A program made the position numbers and the translations under genes. Below the pieces are notes generated by a model. The model did not search any database. It saw only the letters and a program-made list of their open reading frames with translations, and was not told the origin of the DNA. DNA of 64,000 nt from Kosakonia quasisacchari (lineage in GTDB: Bacteria; Pseudomonadota; Gammaproteobacteria; Enterobacterales; Enterobacteriaceae): assembly GCF_004331415.1 (NCBI RefSeq), contig NZ_SJOP01000022.1:22320-86319 (forward strand), given 5' to 3'. Shown one piece after another: positions 36,032 to 44,798 of the stretch (positions are counted from its first letter, which is position 1; each line of letters starts with the position of its first letter).

Positions 36032-37162
36032 TCAGTTGAAGTAGCTCAGAAGCGTGCTGATAACAGTGCGCTGATTAACCGGTGCCAGGTTGTAGAACAG
36101 CGGCAGACGCAGCAAACGCTCACTTTCTTGTGTGGTGTAGCGATCTTCGCCGTGGAATTCGCCGAATTTTTCACCGGCCGGTGAGGCATGCAGCGGGATA
36201 TAGTGGAACACCGCGAGGATTTCCGCTTCTTTCAAGAAAGCAATCAGCGCACTACGGTCGGCTTCATCGCGTAGCTTGATATAAAACATATGCGCATTGT
36301 GGCTACACTCCGCAGGGATCGAGGGCAGCTCAATGCGACCTGCGTGCGCCAGCGGTTTTAACGCGTCGTAATAGGTTTGCCACAGCGCCAGACGCTGCTG
36401 GTTAATGCGTTCTGCCGCTTCCAGTTGCGCCCATAAATAGGCAGCCTGGAGATCCGCCATCAGATAGCTGGAACCGATATCCCGCCAGGTGTATTTATCC
36501 ACCTGGCCACGGAAGAACTGGCTGCGGTTAGTGCCTTTCTCACGAATGATCTCTGCTCGTTCCACCAGCGCACGATCGTTAATCAGCGTCGCGCCGCCTT
36601 CGCCGCCAGCGGTGTAGTTTTTGGTTTCATGGAAACTAAAGCAACCAATATGACCGATCGTGCCCAGCGCTCGTCCTTTATAGGTCGACATCACACCCTG
36701 TGCGGCATCTTCCACCACATACAGATTATGGTGTTTGGCAATCGCCATGATGGTATCCATTTCGCAGGCAACACCCGCGTAATGCACCGGCACAATGGCA
36801 CGAGTATTTTCGGTGATGGCGGCTTCGATCAGCGTTTCATCAATGTTCATGGTATCCGGGCGGATATCAACAAAGACGATTTTCGCACCGCGCAGCACAA
36901 ACGCATTGGCAGTCGAAACGAAGGTGTAGCTCGGCATGATCACTTCATCGCCGGGCTGGATATCCAGCAGCAGCGCGGCCATCTCCAGCGATGCAGTACA
37001 GGAAGGCGTCAGCAAGACTTTCGCGCTGTGAAAACGCTGCTCCATCCACTGCTGGCAGCGGCGGGTAAAACCGCCATCGCCGCATAACTTACCGCTGCCC
37101 ATCGCCGACTGCATGTAGTCGAGTTCCGTTCCCACCACCGGTGGGGCGTTAAAGGGGATCAT
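36032..37162 (-). CDS. wecE: dTDP-4-amino-4,6-dideoxygalactose transaminase
   Basis: WecE aminates dTDP-4-keto-6-deoxyglucose to dTDP-4-amino-4,6-dideoxy-D-galactose, a PLP enzyme of the DegT/DnrJ/EryC1 family. The 376 residues from MIPFNAPPVVGTELDYM match E. coli. The PLP Lys is in FSFHETKNYTAGGEG (about 181). An in-frame extension of 35 codons upstream overlaps wecD and is not used. Its keto-sugar substrate needs RmlA and RmlB type enzymes, whose genes are missing from this operon. Confidence 0.97.
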   Translation of the reverse strand: MIPFNAPPVVGTELDYMQSAMGSGKLCGDGGFTRRCQQWMEQRFHSAKVLLTPSCTASLEMAALLLDIQPGDEVIMPSYTFVSTANAFVLRGAKIVFVDIRPDTMNIDETLIEAAITENTRAIVPVHYAGVACEMDTIMAIAKHHNLYVVEDAAQGVMSTYKGRALGTIGHIGCFSFHETKNYTAGGEGGATLINDRALVERAEIIREKGTNRSQFFRGQVDKYTWRDIGSSYLMADLQAAYLWAQLEAAERINQQRLALWQTYYDALKPLAHAGRIELPSIPAECSHNAHMFYIKLRDEADRSALIAFLKEAEILAVFHYIPLHASPAGEKFGEFHGEDRYTTQESERLLRLPLFYNLAPVNQRTVISTLLSYFN

Positions 37163-37166
37163 AGAG

Positions 37167-37844
37167 TCACCTGTATAGCCACAAGGCGGTGCTTTCAATA
37201 TTCGCCCCGCTCTGAATATAGCGTTTAAGTGCGGCAGTGTTCCCAAGCTGAGTCGCCACCCGCACACGTTTTAGCTCGCGCTGGCGCGCCCAGTGGCACG
37301 CCGCCTGCATTAATTTTTCGCCCATGCCGCGCCCGGCCAACAGGCCAATGCGCGCTTCCTGTTCGTTGAGCTGGCGCAACGAGACAAAGCCCGTGATATC
37401 GCCCTGCGCGTTACGAAATACCAGGCACTGATGGTCAAACTCGCCTTTTACCGCGTTTTCAATCCATTGTGCATAAAAACGCCCGCTCGCCTCTGCTGGA
37501 TACCAGGGGGCGCGAAATCGGCTCTGCACAAAAATGTCGGCTGCCATCTGGCGTAGCACAGGGATGTCCGCAAGTGTCGCCACATCAGCCGCCGGATCGA
37601 TGCCCTGTTCCTCTACCGCCAGTGAGAGGTCAATCTCGCCTTCGACCAGTTGAAAACCAAGTTGCTGCAACGCATCTAACTGGTGGGGCTGCGATGCCGG
37701 CAGTTTCACCTGCACACGCGCCCAATTAGCAAAATCCGCGCTGGTCAACGCAGGAGCCGAAGGTTGCAGGCGAACAATCGCGCTACGCAAGCTAAAAAAG
37801 CGGCTTTCCCAAGCCAGTTCTTCTACCGTGCCGTGAATAACCAT
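37167..37844 (-). CDS. wecD: dTDP-fucosamine N-acetyltransferase
   Basis: WecD acetylates TDP-4-amino-dideoxygalactose to give TDP-Fuc4NAc. It is a 225-residue GNAT-fold enzyme, with the acetyl-CoA site in the LLAGRGMGEKLMQAACHWA region near residue 168-186. A ribosome site AAGGGAA precedes it. It directly follows wecC with a 24-base gap, whereas in E. coli rffG and rffH separate the two. Confidence 0.94.
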   Translation of the reverse strand: MVIHGTVEELAWESRFFSLRSAIVRLQPSAPALTSADFANWARVQVKLPASQPHQLDALQQLGFQLVEGEIDLSLAVEEQGIDPAADVATLADIPVLRQMAADIFVQSRFRAPWYPAEASGRFYAQWIENAVKGEFDHQCLVFRNAQGDITGFVSLRQLNEQEARIGLLAGRGMGEKLMQAACHWARQRELKRVRVATQLGNTAALKRYIQSGANIESTALWLYR

Positions 37845-37868
37845 GCTGTTCCCTTTATACTCACTCGC

Positions 37869-39131
37869 TTAGCGCCAGACACCTTTGGTATCGACAACGA
37901 ACGGCTGATGAATGCTGGTGCTCTCCACCGCTTTAAACTCGTTATGATCAACCAGCATCACCAGCACATCGGCCTGCGCCAGCGCATCATGGGTATTTAC
38001 CAGCGTGCCGTGTCCAGCGAACTTAGCCGGAAGCTGGTGAATATTCGGTTCCACCACCAGCGTTTCACCGCTGTGCCACTGCGCGATGTCGAGGGCAATT
38101 TCCATTGCCGGGCTTTCACGCAAATCATCGATATTGGGCTTAAAGGCCAGCCCGAAACAGGCGATTTTGATTTCACTGGCGCGCTTGCCGCTGGCCGTCA
38201 GGCAATCTGCAACCGTCGCTTTGACCTGATTCAACACCCAGTGCGGTTTAAAGTCGTTAACTTCACGCGCGGTGCGGATAAGCCGCGACTGCTGCGGGTT
38301 CTGCGCGACAATAAACCACGGATCAACGGCAATACAGTGCCCGCCGACGCCAGGACCAGGCTGGAGAATATTGACACGCGGATGGCGGTTCGCCAGGCGA
38401 ATCAACTCCCAAACATTGATCCCCTGATCGGCGCAAATCAGCGACAGTTCGTTGGCAAATGCAATGTTGACATCGCGGAAGCTGTTTTCGGTAAGTTTGC
38501 ACATTTCAGCGGTGCGCGAGTTAGTCACCACGCATTCGCCTTCGAGGAAAATTTTGTACAGCTCGCTGGCACGCGCCGAACAAACCGGCGTCATCCCGCC
38601 AATAACGCGATCATTTTTAATCAGCTCAACCATGACTTGCCCCGGCAGCACGCGCTCCGGGCAGTAGGCGATATTGATGTCAGCGCTTTCACCCGCCTGC
38701 TGCGGGAAAGTGAGATCCGGGCGCGCTTCGGCAAGCCACTGCGCCATCTGCTCTGTTGCCCCTACCGGCGAGGTCGATTCAAGGATCACTAACGCGCCTT
38801 TGCCGAGCACTGGCGCGATGGATTTAGCCGCCGCCTCAACATAGGCCATATCTGGCTCATGCTCGCCTTTAAACGGTGTTGGCACGGCGATCAAGTAAGC
38901 ATCTGCGGCGACAGGTGTGGTGCTCGCTCGAAGATAACCGCCATTTACTGCCGATTTCACCACACTTCCCAGTTCCGGCTCGACGATATGGATTTCGCCA
39001 CGGTTAATGGTTTCTACCGCATTGGCGTTGATATCGACGCCAACAACCTGCTTCTGCCGTGACGCAAACGCCGCTGCGGTAGGCAGACCAATATAGCCCA
39101 GGCCAATAACGGAAATGGTTTTAAAGCTCAT
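37869..39131 (-). CDS. wecC: UDP-N-acetyl-D-mannosamine dehydrogenase
   Basis: WecC oxidises UDP-ManNAc to UDP-ManNAcA with two NAD. The 420 residues have the Rossmann motif GLGYIGLPTAAAFAS near residue 11, the FRDVNIAFANELS core, and the second NAD domain CFGLAFKPNIDDLRESPA. It shares four bases with wecB. Confidence 0.97.
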   Translation of the reverse strand: MSFKTISVIGLGYIGLPTAAAFASRQKQVVGVDINANAVETINRGEIHIVEPELGSVVKSAVNGGYLRASTTPVAADAYLIAVPTPFKGEHEPDMAYVEAAAKSIAPVLGKGALVILESTSPVGATEQMAQWLAEARPDLTFPQQAGESADINIAYCPERVLPGQVMVELIKNDRVIGGMTPVCSARASELYKIFLEGECVVTNSRTAEMCKLTENSFRDVNIAFANELSLICADQGINVWELIRLANRHPRVNILQPGPGVGGHCIAVDPWFIVAQNPQQSRLIRTAREVNDFKPHWVLNQVKATVADCLTASGKRASEIKIACFGLAFKPNIDDLRESPAMEIALDIAQWHSGETLVVEPNIHQLPAKFAGHGTLVNTHDALAQADVLVMLVDHNEFKAVESTSIHQPFVVDTKGVWR

Positions 39132-40258
39132 AATGTTACCCGATTATTTTTAAGTGCGTGCAAAATGCGGCCACAGGCCAGCCCGTCACCATAAGGGTTG
39201 TGCGCGCGGCTCATTGCCTGCCAGGCATCGTTGTCATGAAGCAGGTGCGAGACCTCTTCAACAATGCGCTGGCGATCCGTGCCAACCAGTTTAACCGTAC
39301 CCGCATCAACGGCTTCCGGGCGTTCGGTGGTATCACGCATCACCAGCACCGGCTTGCCGAGCGAAGGGGCCTCTTCCTGTATGCCACCCGAATCCGTCAG
39401 GATCAGCCAGGCATGATTCATCAACCACAAAAACGGCAGGTAATCCTGGGGCTCTATTAGCGTAACGTTCTCAACGTGACCGAGAATACGGCTAGCTGGC
39501 TCCCTGACATTGGGATTCAGATGGACCGGATAGACAATTTGCACATCATCATGCTGCGCGGCGATATCTGCTAACGCATGGCAAATTTGTTCAAAACCAC
39601 GGCCAAAACTCTCGCGGCGATGCCCGGTGACAAGAATGAGTTTTTTATCTCTGTCGAGGAACGGATAACGCGCCGCCAGCTCCTCATAGCGCGAAGGGGT
39701 GTTCATCACGCTGTCGCGAACCCAGAAAAGCGCATCAATAACAGTATTGCCAGTGACAAAAATCCGGTTATCCGCAACATTTTCACGGCGTAAATTGAGG
39801 CGGGAGTTCTCCGTCGGCGCAAAGTGATACATCGCCAGGTGACCAGTCAACGTGCGGTTTGCCTCTTCTGGCCAGGGGGAAGAGAGATCGCCAGTACGCA
39901 GACCCGCTTCAACATGCCCGACAGGAATACGCTGATAAAACGCGGCAAGGCTCGCCGCCATCGTCGTTGTCGTGTCGCCATGCACCAGCACCACGTCGGG
40001 GCGGAAGGATTCAAGGATGGGCTTTAACCCTTCAAGAATGCCGCAGGTAATCTCCGTAAGCCCTTGTCCTGGCCGCATAATGTTTAGATCGTAATCCGGA
40101 ACAATAGAGAAGAGAGTTAACACCTGATCAAGCATCTCCCGATGCTGCGCAGTGACGCAAACTCTTGCTTCAAAGTCTGGATCCTTTGCCAGCGCATGTA
40201 CCAGCGGAGCCATTTTGATGGCTTCTGGCCTTGTGCCAAATACGGTAAGTACTTTCAC
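39128..40258 (-). CDS. wecB: UDP-N-acetylglucosamine 2-epimerase
   Basis: WecB epimerises UDP-GlcNAc to UDP-ManNAc. The 376 residues start MKVLTVFGTRPEAIKMAPLV and carry the catalytic segments HVEAGLRTGD and TDSGGIQEEAPSLGKPVLVMRDTTERPEA. It overlaps wecC by four bases. Confidence 0.97.
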   Translation of the reverse strand: MKVLTVFGTRPEAIKMAPLVHALAKDPDFEARVCVTAQHREMLDQVLTLFSIVPDYDLNIMRPGQGLTEITCGILEGLKPILESFRPDVVLVHGDTTTTMAASLAAFYQRIPVGHVEAGLRTGDLSSPWPEEANRTLTGHLAMYHFAPTENSRLNLRRENVADNRIFVTGNTVIDALFWVRDSVMNTPSRYEELAARYPFLDRDKKLILVTGHRRESFGRGFEQICHALADIAAQHDDVQIVYPVHLNPNVREPASRILGHVENVTLIEPQDYLPFLWLMNHAWLILTDSGGIQEEAPSLGKPVLVMRDTTERPEAVDAGTVKLVGTDRQRIVEEVSHLLHDNDAWQAMSRAHNPYGDGLACGRILHALKNNRVTL

Positions 40259-40313
40259 AACGATTCTCTTCGATTAGAGGATGAAGGCGCGGAGCCTTCA
40301 TCTCAGACGGCGT

Positions 40314-41360
40314 TTAATTCGAACGGCGGCGTGTTAATGCAATTCCGGAGCCGATTAACGCACCAACAATTCCCCACATGATCATCAGGAAAGCACGACG
40401 CGGGCTGTCGCGTTTTACCGGTTCTTCCGGCGTACGCAAATAACGATATGTCTGAAAACGGGGATCAAGTGTCGGACCAACGTTAAGCGTATTCAGCATT
40501 GCCCGATTTTGATCATAGTCCAGATCAAACTGTGGCCCCACTGCCCGCAGGTTTTCCAGCCTCGCTTGTAGCATTGGACGGCCCAGCATAAACAGTTCTG
40601 AATCTGGCAGTTCATCTGGTGGAACTTCTGTCTCAGTGCGGGAAATGTTGTGCTGTTGAGCGATTTGAAGTGCTTGCTCAACGCTGTGTTGACGGCGGTT
40701 AAAAATCGCTTTTGCCACTTCTTCCTGGCGTTTAACCTGTGCTTTCATCTGGATAGTACGCGCGGCCCAGGCTCCTTTCAGCTCATCGTTAAGATGGCTG
40801 GCGGCCCGCTGGCTGGCAAAAGCGACATACTGACGCAGAAGGTTGTTGGCATCTGGCGCGGTTTCAGCAATCAACTTCACGTTATCATTAAGGTTGCGGA
40901 CAACATCTCCAGGCGTGTATTGAATGTTATTGATGAGCTCGTCGAGCGTCGCCGCATCCGCTTTGCTGTTACCGACAAGGCGCTGTTTGTAGTAATCCGT
41001 CTGCGACCAGAAATCGCGGCGCGTATCCCACGAGGCGAGTTGCATAATGAACTCTTTGTACGCCTCATCCATGACCGATATCTGATCGGTAGGTGTCTGG
41101 TTCGCTTTGTCATCCAGATTGCGCAGGAACTGCTGCTGGGAATAATAACCTCCCAGCATATTGACGGTAGGGCGGTCGGTAACCGCGGTGGCTCCCCATT
41201 CCTGAGTCGCAAAGAAAGTCCAGATTAAGGCGAGTAAAGCAAACAGCAGTGCTATTCCCGCGATCCATAATTTCCCTACCCACAAAGTACGGAATAAGCC
41301 CCGGATATCCAGTTCGTTTTCCGTACCCATCGAAGGTGTTCCTGACGCTGGTTGAATCAT
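40314..41360 (-). CDS. wzzE: ECA chain-length modulator WzzE
   Basis: WzzE sets ECA chain length and cyclic ECA formation together with WzyE. It is a 348-residue polysaccharide co-polymerase with two membrane helices (about 31-51 and 325-343). The C-terminal Pro-rich segment is near the second helix. A large coiled-coil periplasmic region lies between them. It lies 13 bp downstream of wecA. Confidence 0.95.
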   Translation of the reverse strand: MIQPASGTPSMGTENELDIRGLFRTLWVGKLWIAGIALLFALLALIWTFFATQEWGATAVTDRPTVNMLGGYYSQQQFLRNLDDKANQTPTDQISVMDEAYKEFIMQLASWDTRRDFWSQTDYYKQRLVGNSKADAATLDELINNIQYTPGDVVRNLNDNVKLIAETAPDANNLLRQYVAFASQRAASHLNDELKGAWAARTIQMKAQVKRQEEVAKAIFNRRQHSVEQALQIAQQHNISRTETEVPPDELPDSELFMLGRPMLQARLENLRAVGPQFDLDYDQNRAMLNTLNVGPTLDPRFQTYRYLRTPEEPVKRDSPRRAFLMIMWGIVGALIGSGIALTRRRSN

Positions 41361-41373
41361 CGCTTTCCCGGTT

Positions 41374-42477
41374 TTACTTGGTTAGTGTTGATTTAGAATC
41401 GCTATTACGGCGCATTCTGCGTTTAATTCGCTTGATAAAGCGCGCCACTTTCCATGCGCGCTTAATACAGTAGCCATACAAAAAGAAGCATAGCAAAAAT
41501 AATGCCAACATCACCCATTCAGGAATAAAACGAAGATACTCCGTGACGACACCAATGCTGGCCAGAAGGGACGCTGCGAGAGTTATCAGCACGAAGGCCT
41601 GACGGGAAGTAAACCCCGCGCGCATGATGAGATGATGAATGTGCTGGCGATCTGGTGAAAATGGGCTCATTCCTTTACGTAGTCGACGGAACATTATCGC
41701 TACCATATCCATCAGCGGAATGGCAATGATCCATAACGCGGTGACCGGGCTAACTGAGTGGATAGGGCCTTGCGTCGTTTGCAGTAAAATCCAGATGATC
41801 GTAAAACCAATCAATGTACTGCCCGCATCCCCCATAAAGACTTTGTAACGTCGTCCCAACACGCCCAGATTCAACAGAATATAAGGCAAAATAGCCGCAA
41901 TCATGGCAAAGCACCACATTGCGAGGCTAAGCTGGCCATCTAACAATAAAATCACGCCGATAGCAGCAAAAGAGACGCAGGAAAGCCCGCCCAGCAAACC
42001 ATCAATACCGTCAACCATATTGAACGCGTTAATTGCCGCCCAGACTGCAAACAGGGTAAGTAAGTAGCCAAAAGGCCCCAGCACCATTTCCCATGAACCA
42101 AAAATATAGCCGAGGCTGCTGAGATAAAGCTTGCCGACTGCCATCATCACTATGGCAATAGTCGCCTGGACAGCAGCACGGATTTTTACACTAATATCAA
42201 ATCTATCGTCTAGCGCACCGATAAAGACCAAAACACCGGCGCAGCAGAGATAAAGAGCAGCATGGGGAATGTAATAATCTGTGATACTAAACGTAAAACA
42301 GACCCCTGCGAATACTGAGATTCCCCCAACAAGAGGGATCAATCCCTGATGCCGTTTACGATAGTTGGGTTTGTCCACCAATCCGACATGTCTTGCCATT
42401 TTACGAGCAACAAACAAAAAGACGGTTGTGAACAAGAAAATACTGAATAATTCAGTAAACGCAGTGAGTAAATTCAC
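41374..42477 (-). CDS. wecA: Undecaprenyl-phosphate GlcNAc-1-phosphate transferase
   Basis: WecA transfers GlcNAc-1-P to undecaprenyl phosphate, the first committed step for ECA and for many O antigens. It is a 367-residue polytopic membrane protein of the MraY/WecA family, with the conserved catalytic NMVDGIDGLLGG segment and HHLIMRAG cytoplasmic His box. It is first of the wec genes and follows rho, across 244 bp with the rho terminator. Confidence 0.97.
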   Translation of the reverse strand: MNLLTAFTELFSIFLFTTVFLFVARKMARHVGLVDKPNYRKRHQGLIPLVGGISVFAGVCFTFSITDYYIPHAALYLCCAGVLVFIGALDDRFDISVKIRAAVQATIAIVMMAVGKLYLSSLGYIFGSWEMVLGPFGYLLTLFAVWAAINAFNMVDGIDGLLGGLSCVSFAAIGVILLLDGQLSLAMWCFAMIAAILPYILLNLGVLGRRYKVFMGDAGSTLIGFTIIWILLQTTQGPIHSVSPVTALWIIAIPLMDMVAIMFRRLRKGMSPFSPDRQHIHHLIMRAGFTSRQAFVLITLAASLLASIGVVTEYLRFIPEWVMLALFLLCFFLYGYCIKRAWKVARFIKRIKRRMRRNSDSKSTLTK

Positions 42478-42675
42478 AATGGATGCTCTCAGCGAATGTT
42501 AATTCTGGCAGTATAACGACGTTGCCATGCCCTATAAAATGAGAAAGCAGGTCGTTTACAAGCTTTATTGTCTGTTTTTCAACCGAACGAGATATTCAAC
42601 AGATTTATCTATCACTCTTGAGCGGCCAGCCTCGGACAATGCCTGTCCCAGTGCATATAGCGTATAGCTCGCAAA

Positions 42676-42704
42676 TAAAAAACGCCACGTAAAAACGTGG
42701 CGTT
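42676..42704 (-). terminator. Intrinsic terminator after rho
   Basis: On the minus strand AACGCCACGT and ACGTGGCGTT form a 10 bp stem with a four-base loop, then a T tract. It lies 17 bases beyond the rho stop. Confidence 0.92.
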
Positions 42705-42721
42705 TCCGAGGTTTATTTATA

Positions 42722-43981
42722 TTAAGAGCGCTTCATCATGTCAAAGAACTCATCATTGGTCTTCGTCATTGCCAGCTTGTTAATGAGGAACTCCATGGCG
42801 TCGATCTCACCCATCGGGTGAATGATTTTGCGCAGGATCCACATTTTCTGCAGCTCTTCCTGAGTGGTGAGCAGCTCTTCTTTACGCGTACCGGAACGAT
42901 TGTAATCAATCGCCGGGAAGACACGTTTTTCAGCGATTTTACGCGAGAGGTGCAGTTCCATGTTACCGGTGCCTTTAAACTCTTCGTAAATCACTTCGTC
43001 CATTTTCGAACCGGTATCAATCAGCGCGGTCGCGATAATGGTCAGGCTGCCGCCCTCTTCCACGTTACGCGCGGCACCGAAGAAGCGTTTCGGGCGGTGC
43101 AGGGCGTTCGCGTCGACACCACCGGTCAACACCTTGCCGGAAGCCGGAACAACGGTGTTGTAAGCGCGCGCCAGGCGGGTAATGGAGTCCAGCAGAATGA
43201 TAACGTCTTTCTTGTGCTCGACCAGGCGCTTGGCCTTCTCGATAACCATTTCTGCAACCTGCACGTGGCGGGAAGCCGGTTCGTCAAAGGTGGAAGCAAC
43301 TACTTCGCCTTTAACCAGACGTTGCATCTCGGTTACTTCTTCCGGACGTTCGTCAATCAGCAGCACCATCAGTACGCAGTCTGGATGGTTGTAAGCAATG
43401 CTCTGCGCGATGTTCTGCAGCAGCATGGTTTTACCGGCTTTTGGCGGTGCAACAATCAGACCACGCTGACCACGACCGATCGGCGACGCCAGATCCAGTA
43501 CGCGTGCGGTTAAGTCTTCCGTCGAGCCATTACCACGTTCCATACGCAGGCGAGAGTTCGCATGCAGCGGCGTTAAGTTTTCAAACAGAATCTTATTGCG
43601 CGCATTTTCCGGCTTATCGAAGTTCACCTCGTTAACTTTCAGCAATGCAAAGTAACGTTCACCTTCTTTAGGCGGGCGAATCTTACCTGAAATGGTGTCA
43701 CCAGTGCGGAGGTTGAAACGGCGGATTTGGCTGGGGGATACGTAGATGTCGTCAGGGCCGGCGAGGTAGGAGCTGTCTGCGGAGCGGAGGAAACCAAATC
43801 CATCCTGCAGAATCTCCAGCACGCCATCGCCAAAGATATCTTCGCCACTCTTCGCGTGCTGCTTCAGGATGGCGAAAATGATGTCCTGTTTGCGCATACG
43901 GGCCAGGTTTTCCAGCCCCATATTTTCGCCGAGAGTGATCAGCTCAGAAACCGGCGTATTCTTTAATTCGGTAAGATTCAT
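42722..43981 (-). CDS. rho: Transcription termination factor Rho
   Basis: Rho is the hexameric RNA helicase for factor-dependent termination. The 419 residues from MNLTELKNTPVSEL equal the E. coli protein. An N-terminal OB-fold RNA-binding domain precedes the ATPase with Walker A PPKAGKT at about 178-184, the LLIDERPEEV Walker B region and the R loop. An in-frame upstream extension of 24 codons is not used. Its autoregulatory leader lies upstream. Confidence 0.99.
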   Translation of the reverse strand: MNLTELKNTPVSELITLGENMGLENLARMRKQDIIFAILKQHAKSGEDIFGDGVLEILQDGFGFLRSADSSYLAGPDDIYVSPSQIRRFNLRTGDTISGKIRPPKEGERYFALLKVNEVNFDKPENARNKILFENLTPLHANSRLRMERGNGSTEDLTARVLDLASPIGRGQRGLIVAPPKAGKTMLLQNIAQSIAYNHPDCVLMVLLIDERPEEVTEMQRLVKGEVVASTFDEPASRHVQVAEMVIEKAKRLVEHKKDVIILLDSITRLARAYNTVVPASGKVLTGGVDANALHRPKRFFGAARNVEEGGSLTIIATALIDTGSKMDEVIYEEFKGTGNMELHLSRKIAEKRVFPAIDYNRSGTRKEELLTTQEELQKMWILRKIIHPMGEIDAMEFLINKLAMTKTNDEFFDMMKRS

Positions 43982-44068
43982 AATGGTGTGGGTTCTTAAA
44001 CTCGGGGTAAATCTCGAACTTAATGTTGTGAATGGTATGGCAGGGTCATCCATGCCTGTTAACGGCCA

Positions 44069-44167
44069 TCAACTTATGTCTGATCGGTGCCTGGTCACAG
44101 GAAAGTACGCAGAACTGAAACGATAAGACGGAATAAGTGATAAGCCCGGAATCTGTCGACTTCTCTC
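44069..44167 (-). pseudogene. rhoL: rhoL-like leader frame without an ATG
   Basis: In the rho leader one frame reads IPGLSLIPSYRFSSAYFPV and TRHRSDIS before a TGA. It resembles the end of the E. coli RhoL leader peptide as I remember it (NPSCRFSSAYSPVTRQRKD). The codon where E. coli has ATG is GAG here, and no in-frame ATG exists upstream; a TTG 17 codons earlier has no clear ribosome site. The leader may be translated from a rare start or not at all. The rest of this 343 bp gap shows no other gene. Confidence 0.4.
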
Positions 44168-44324
44168 GCGATGGTATTGCTCTGCGGGAAGTATCGGGGT
44201 AATGCTAGATTCAAACAACTAAAGGTATGTTCAAAACGAAGTCAAAACTAAATTAGCACGGCTGAAGCCGGGCGTCCAGCGATCCCCAAAATTTAGGACT
44301 GCTGGCGCGCCGGCGGAGCCTGGA

Positions 44325-44654
44325 TTACGCCAGGTTGGCGTCCAGGAACTCTTTCAGTTGGCCTTTAGACAGGGCGCCAACTTTGGTTGCTGCAACTTCG
44401 CCGTTTTTAAACAGCAGCAGGGTCGGGATACCGCGAATGCCATATTTCGGCGCGGTGCCCGGATTCTGGTCAATGTTCAGCTTCGCAATGGTCAGCTTGC
44501 CTTCATACTCATCAGCGACTTCATCCAGAATCGGGGCGATCATTTTACACGGTCCACACCACTCTGCCCAGAAATCAACGAGCACAAGCCCGTCCGCTTT
44601 GAGTACATCCGTGTCAAAACTATCGTCAGTCAGGTGAATAATTTTATCGCTCAT
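44325..44654 (-). CDS. trxA: Thioredoxin 1
   Basis: TrxA reduces disulfides for ribonucleotide reductase, methionine sulfoxide reductase and others. The 109 residues start MSDKIIHLTDDSFD. The active site is WCGPC at 32-36, and the cis-Pro segment GIRGIPT is near 72-78. The upstream in-frame extension is not used. It is divergent from rhlB. Confidence 0.99.
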   Translation of the reverse strand: MSDKIIHLTDDSFDTDVLKADGLVLVDFWAEWCGPCKMIAPILDEVADEYEGKLTIAKLNIDQNPGTAPKYGIRGIPTLLLFKNGEVAATKVGALSKGQLKEFLDANLA

Positions 44655-44798
44655 ATATAACTCCACAGGAATAAGCCTGGCATGTTGGTGTAGCATAAAA
44701 CAGCAGCGTGTTGATGCCACAATAACCAACTAAAGGTTGACTTTATTTCACCGGATACGCTTTCGTAAAGCAATAGTAAGCTGATATTCTACCACACT

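Noticed and set aside
37683..38792. 369-codon open frame on the plus strand across wecD and wecC
   Set aside because: It runs antisense to two firmly identified genes and crosses their boundary, with no family-like motif.
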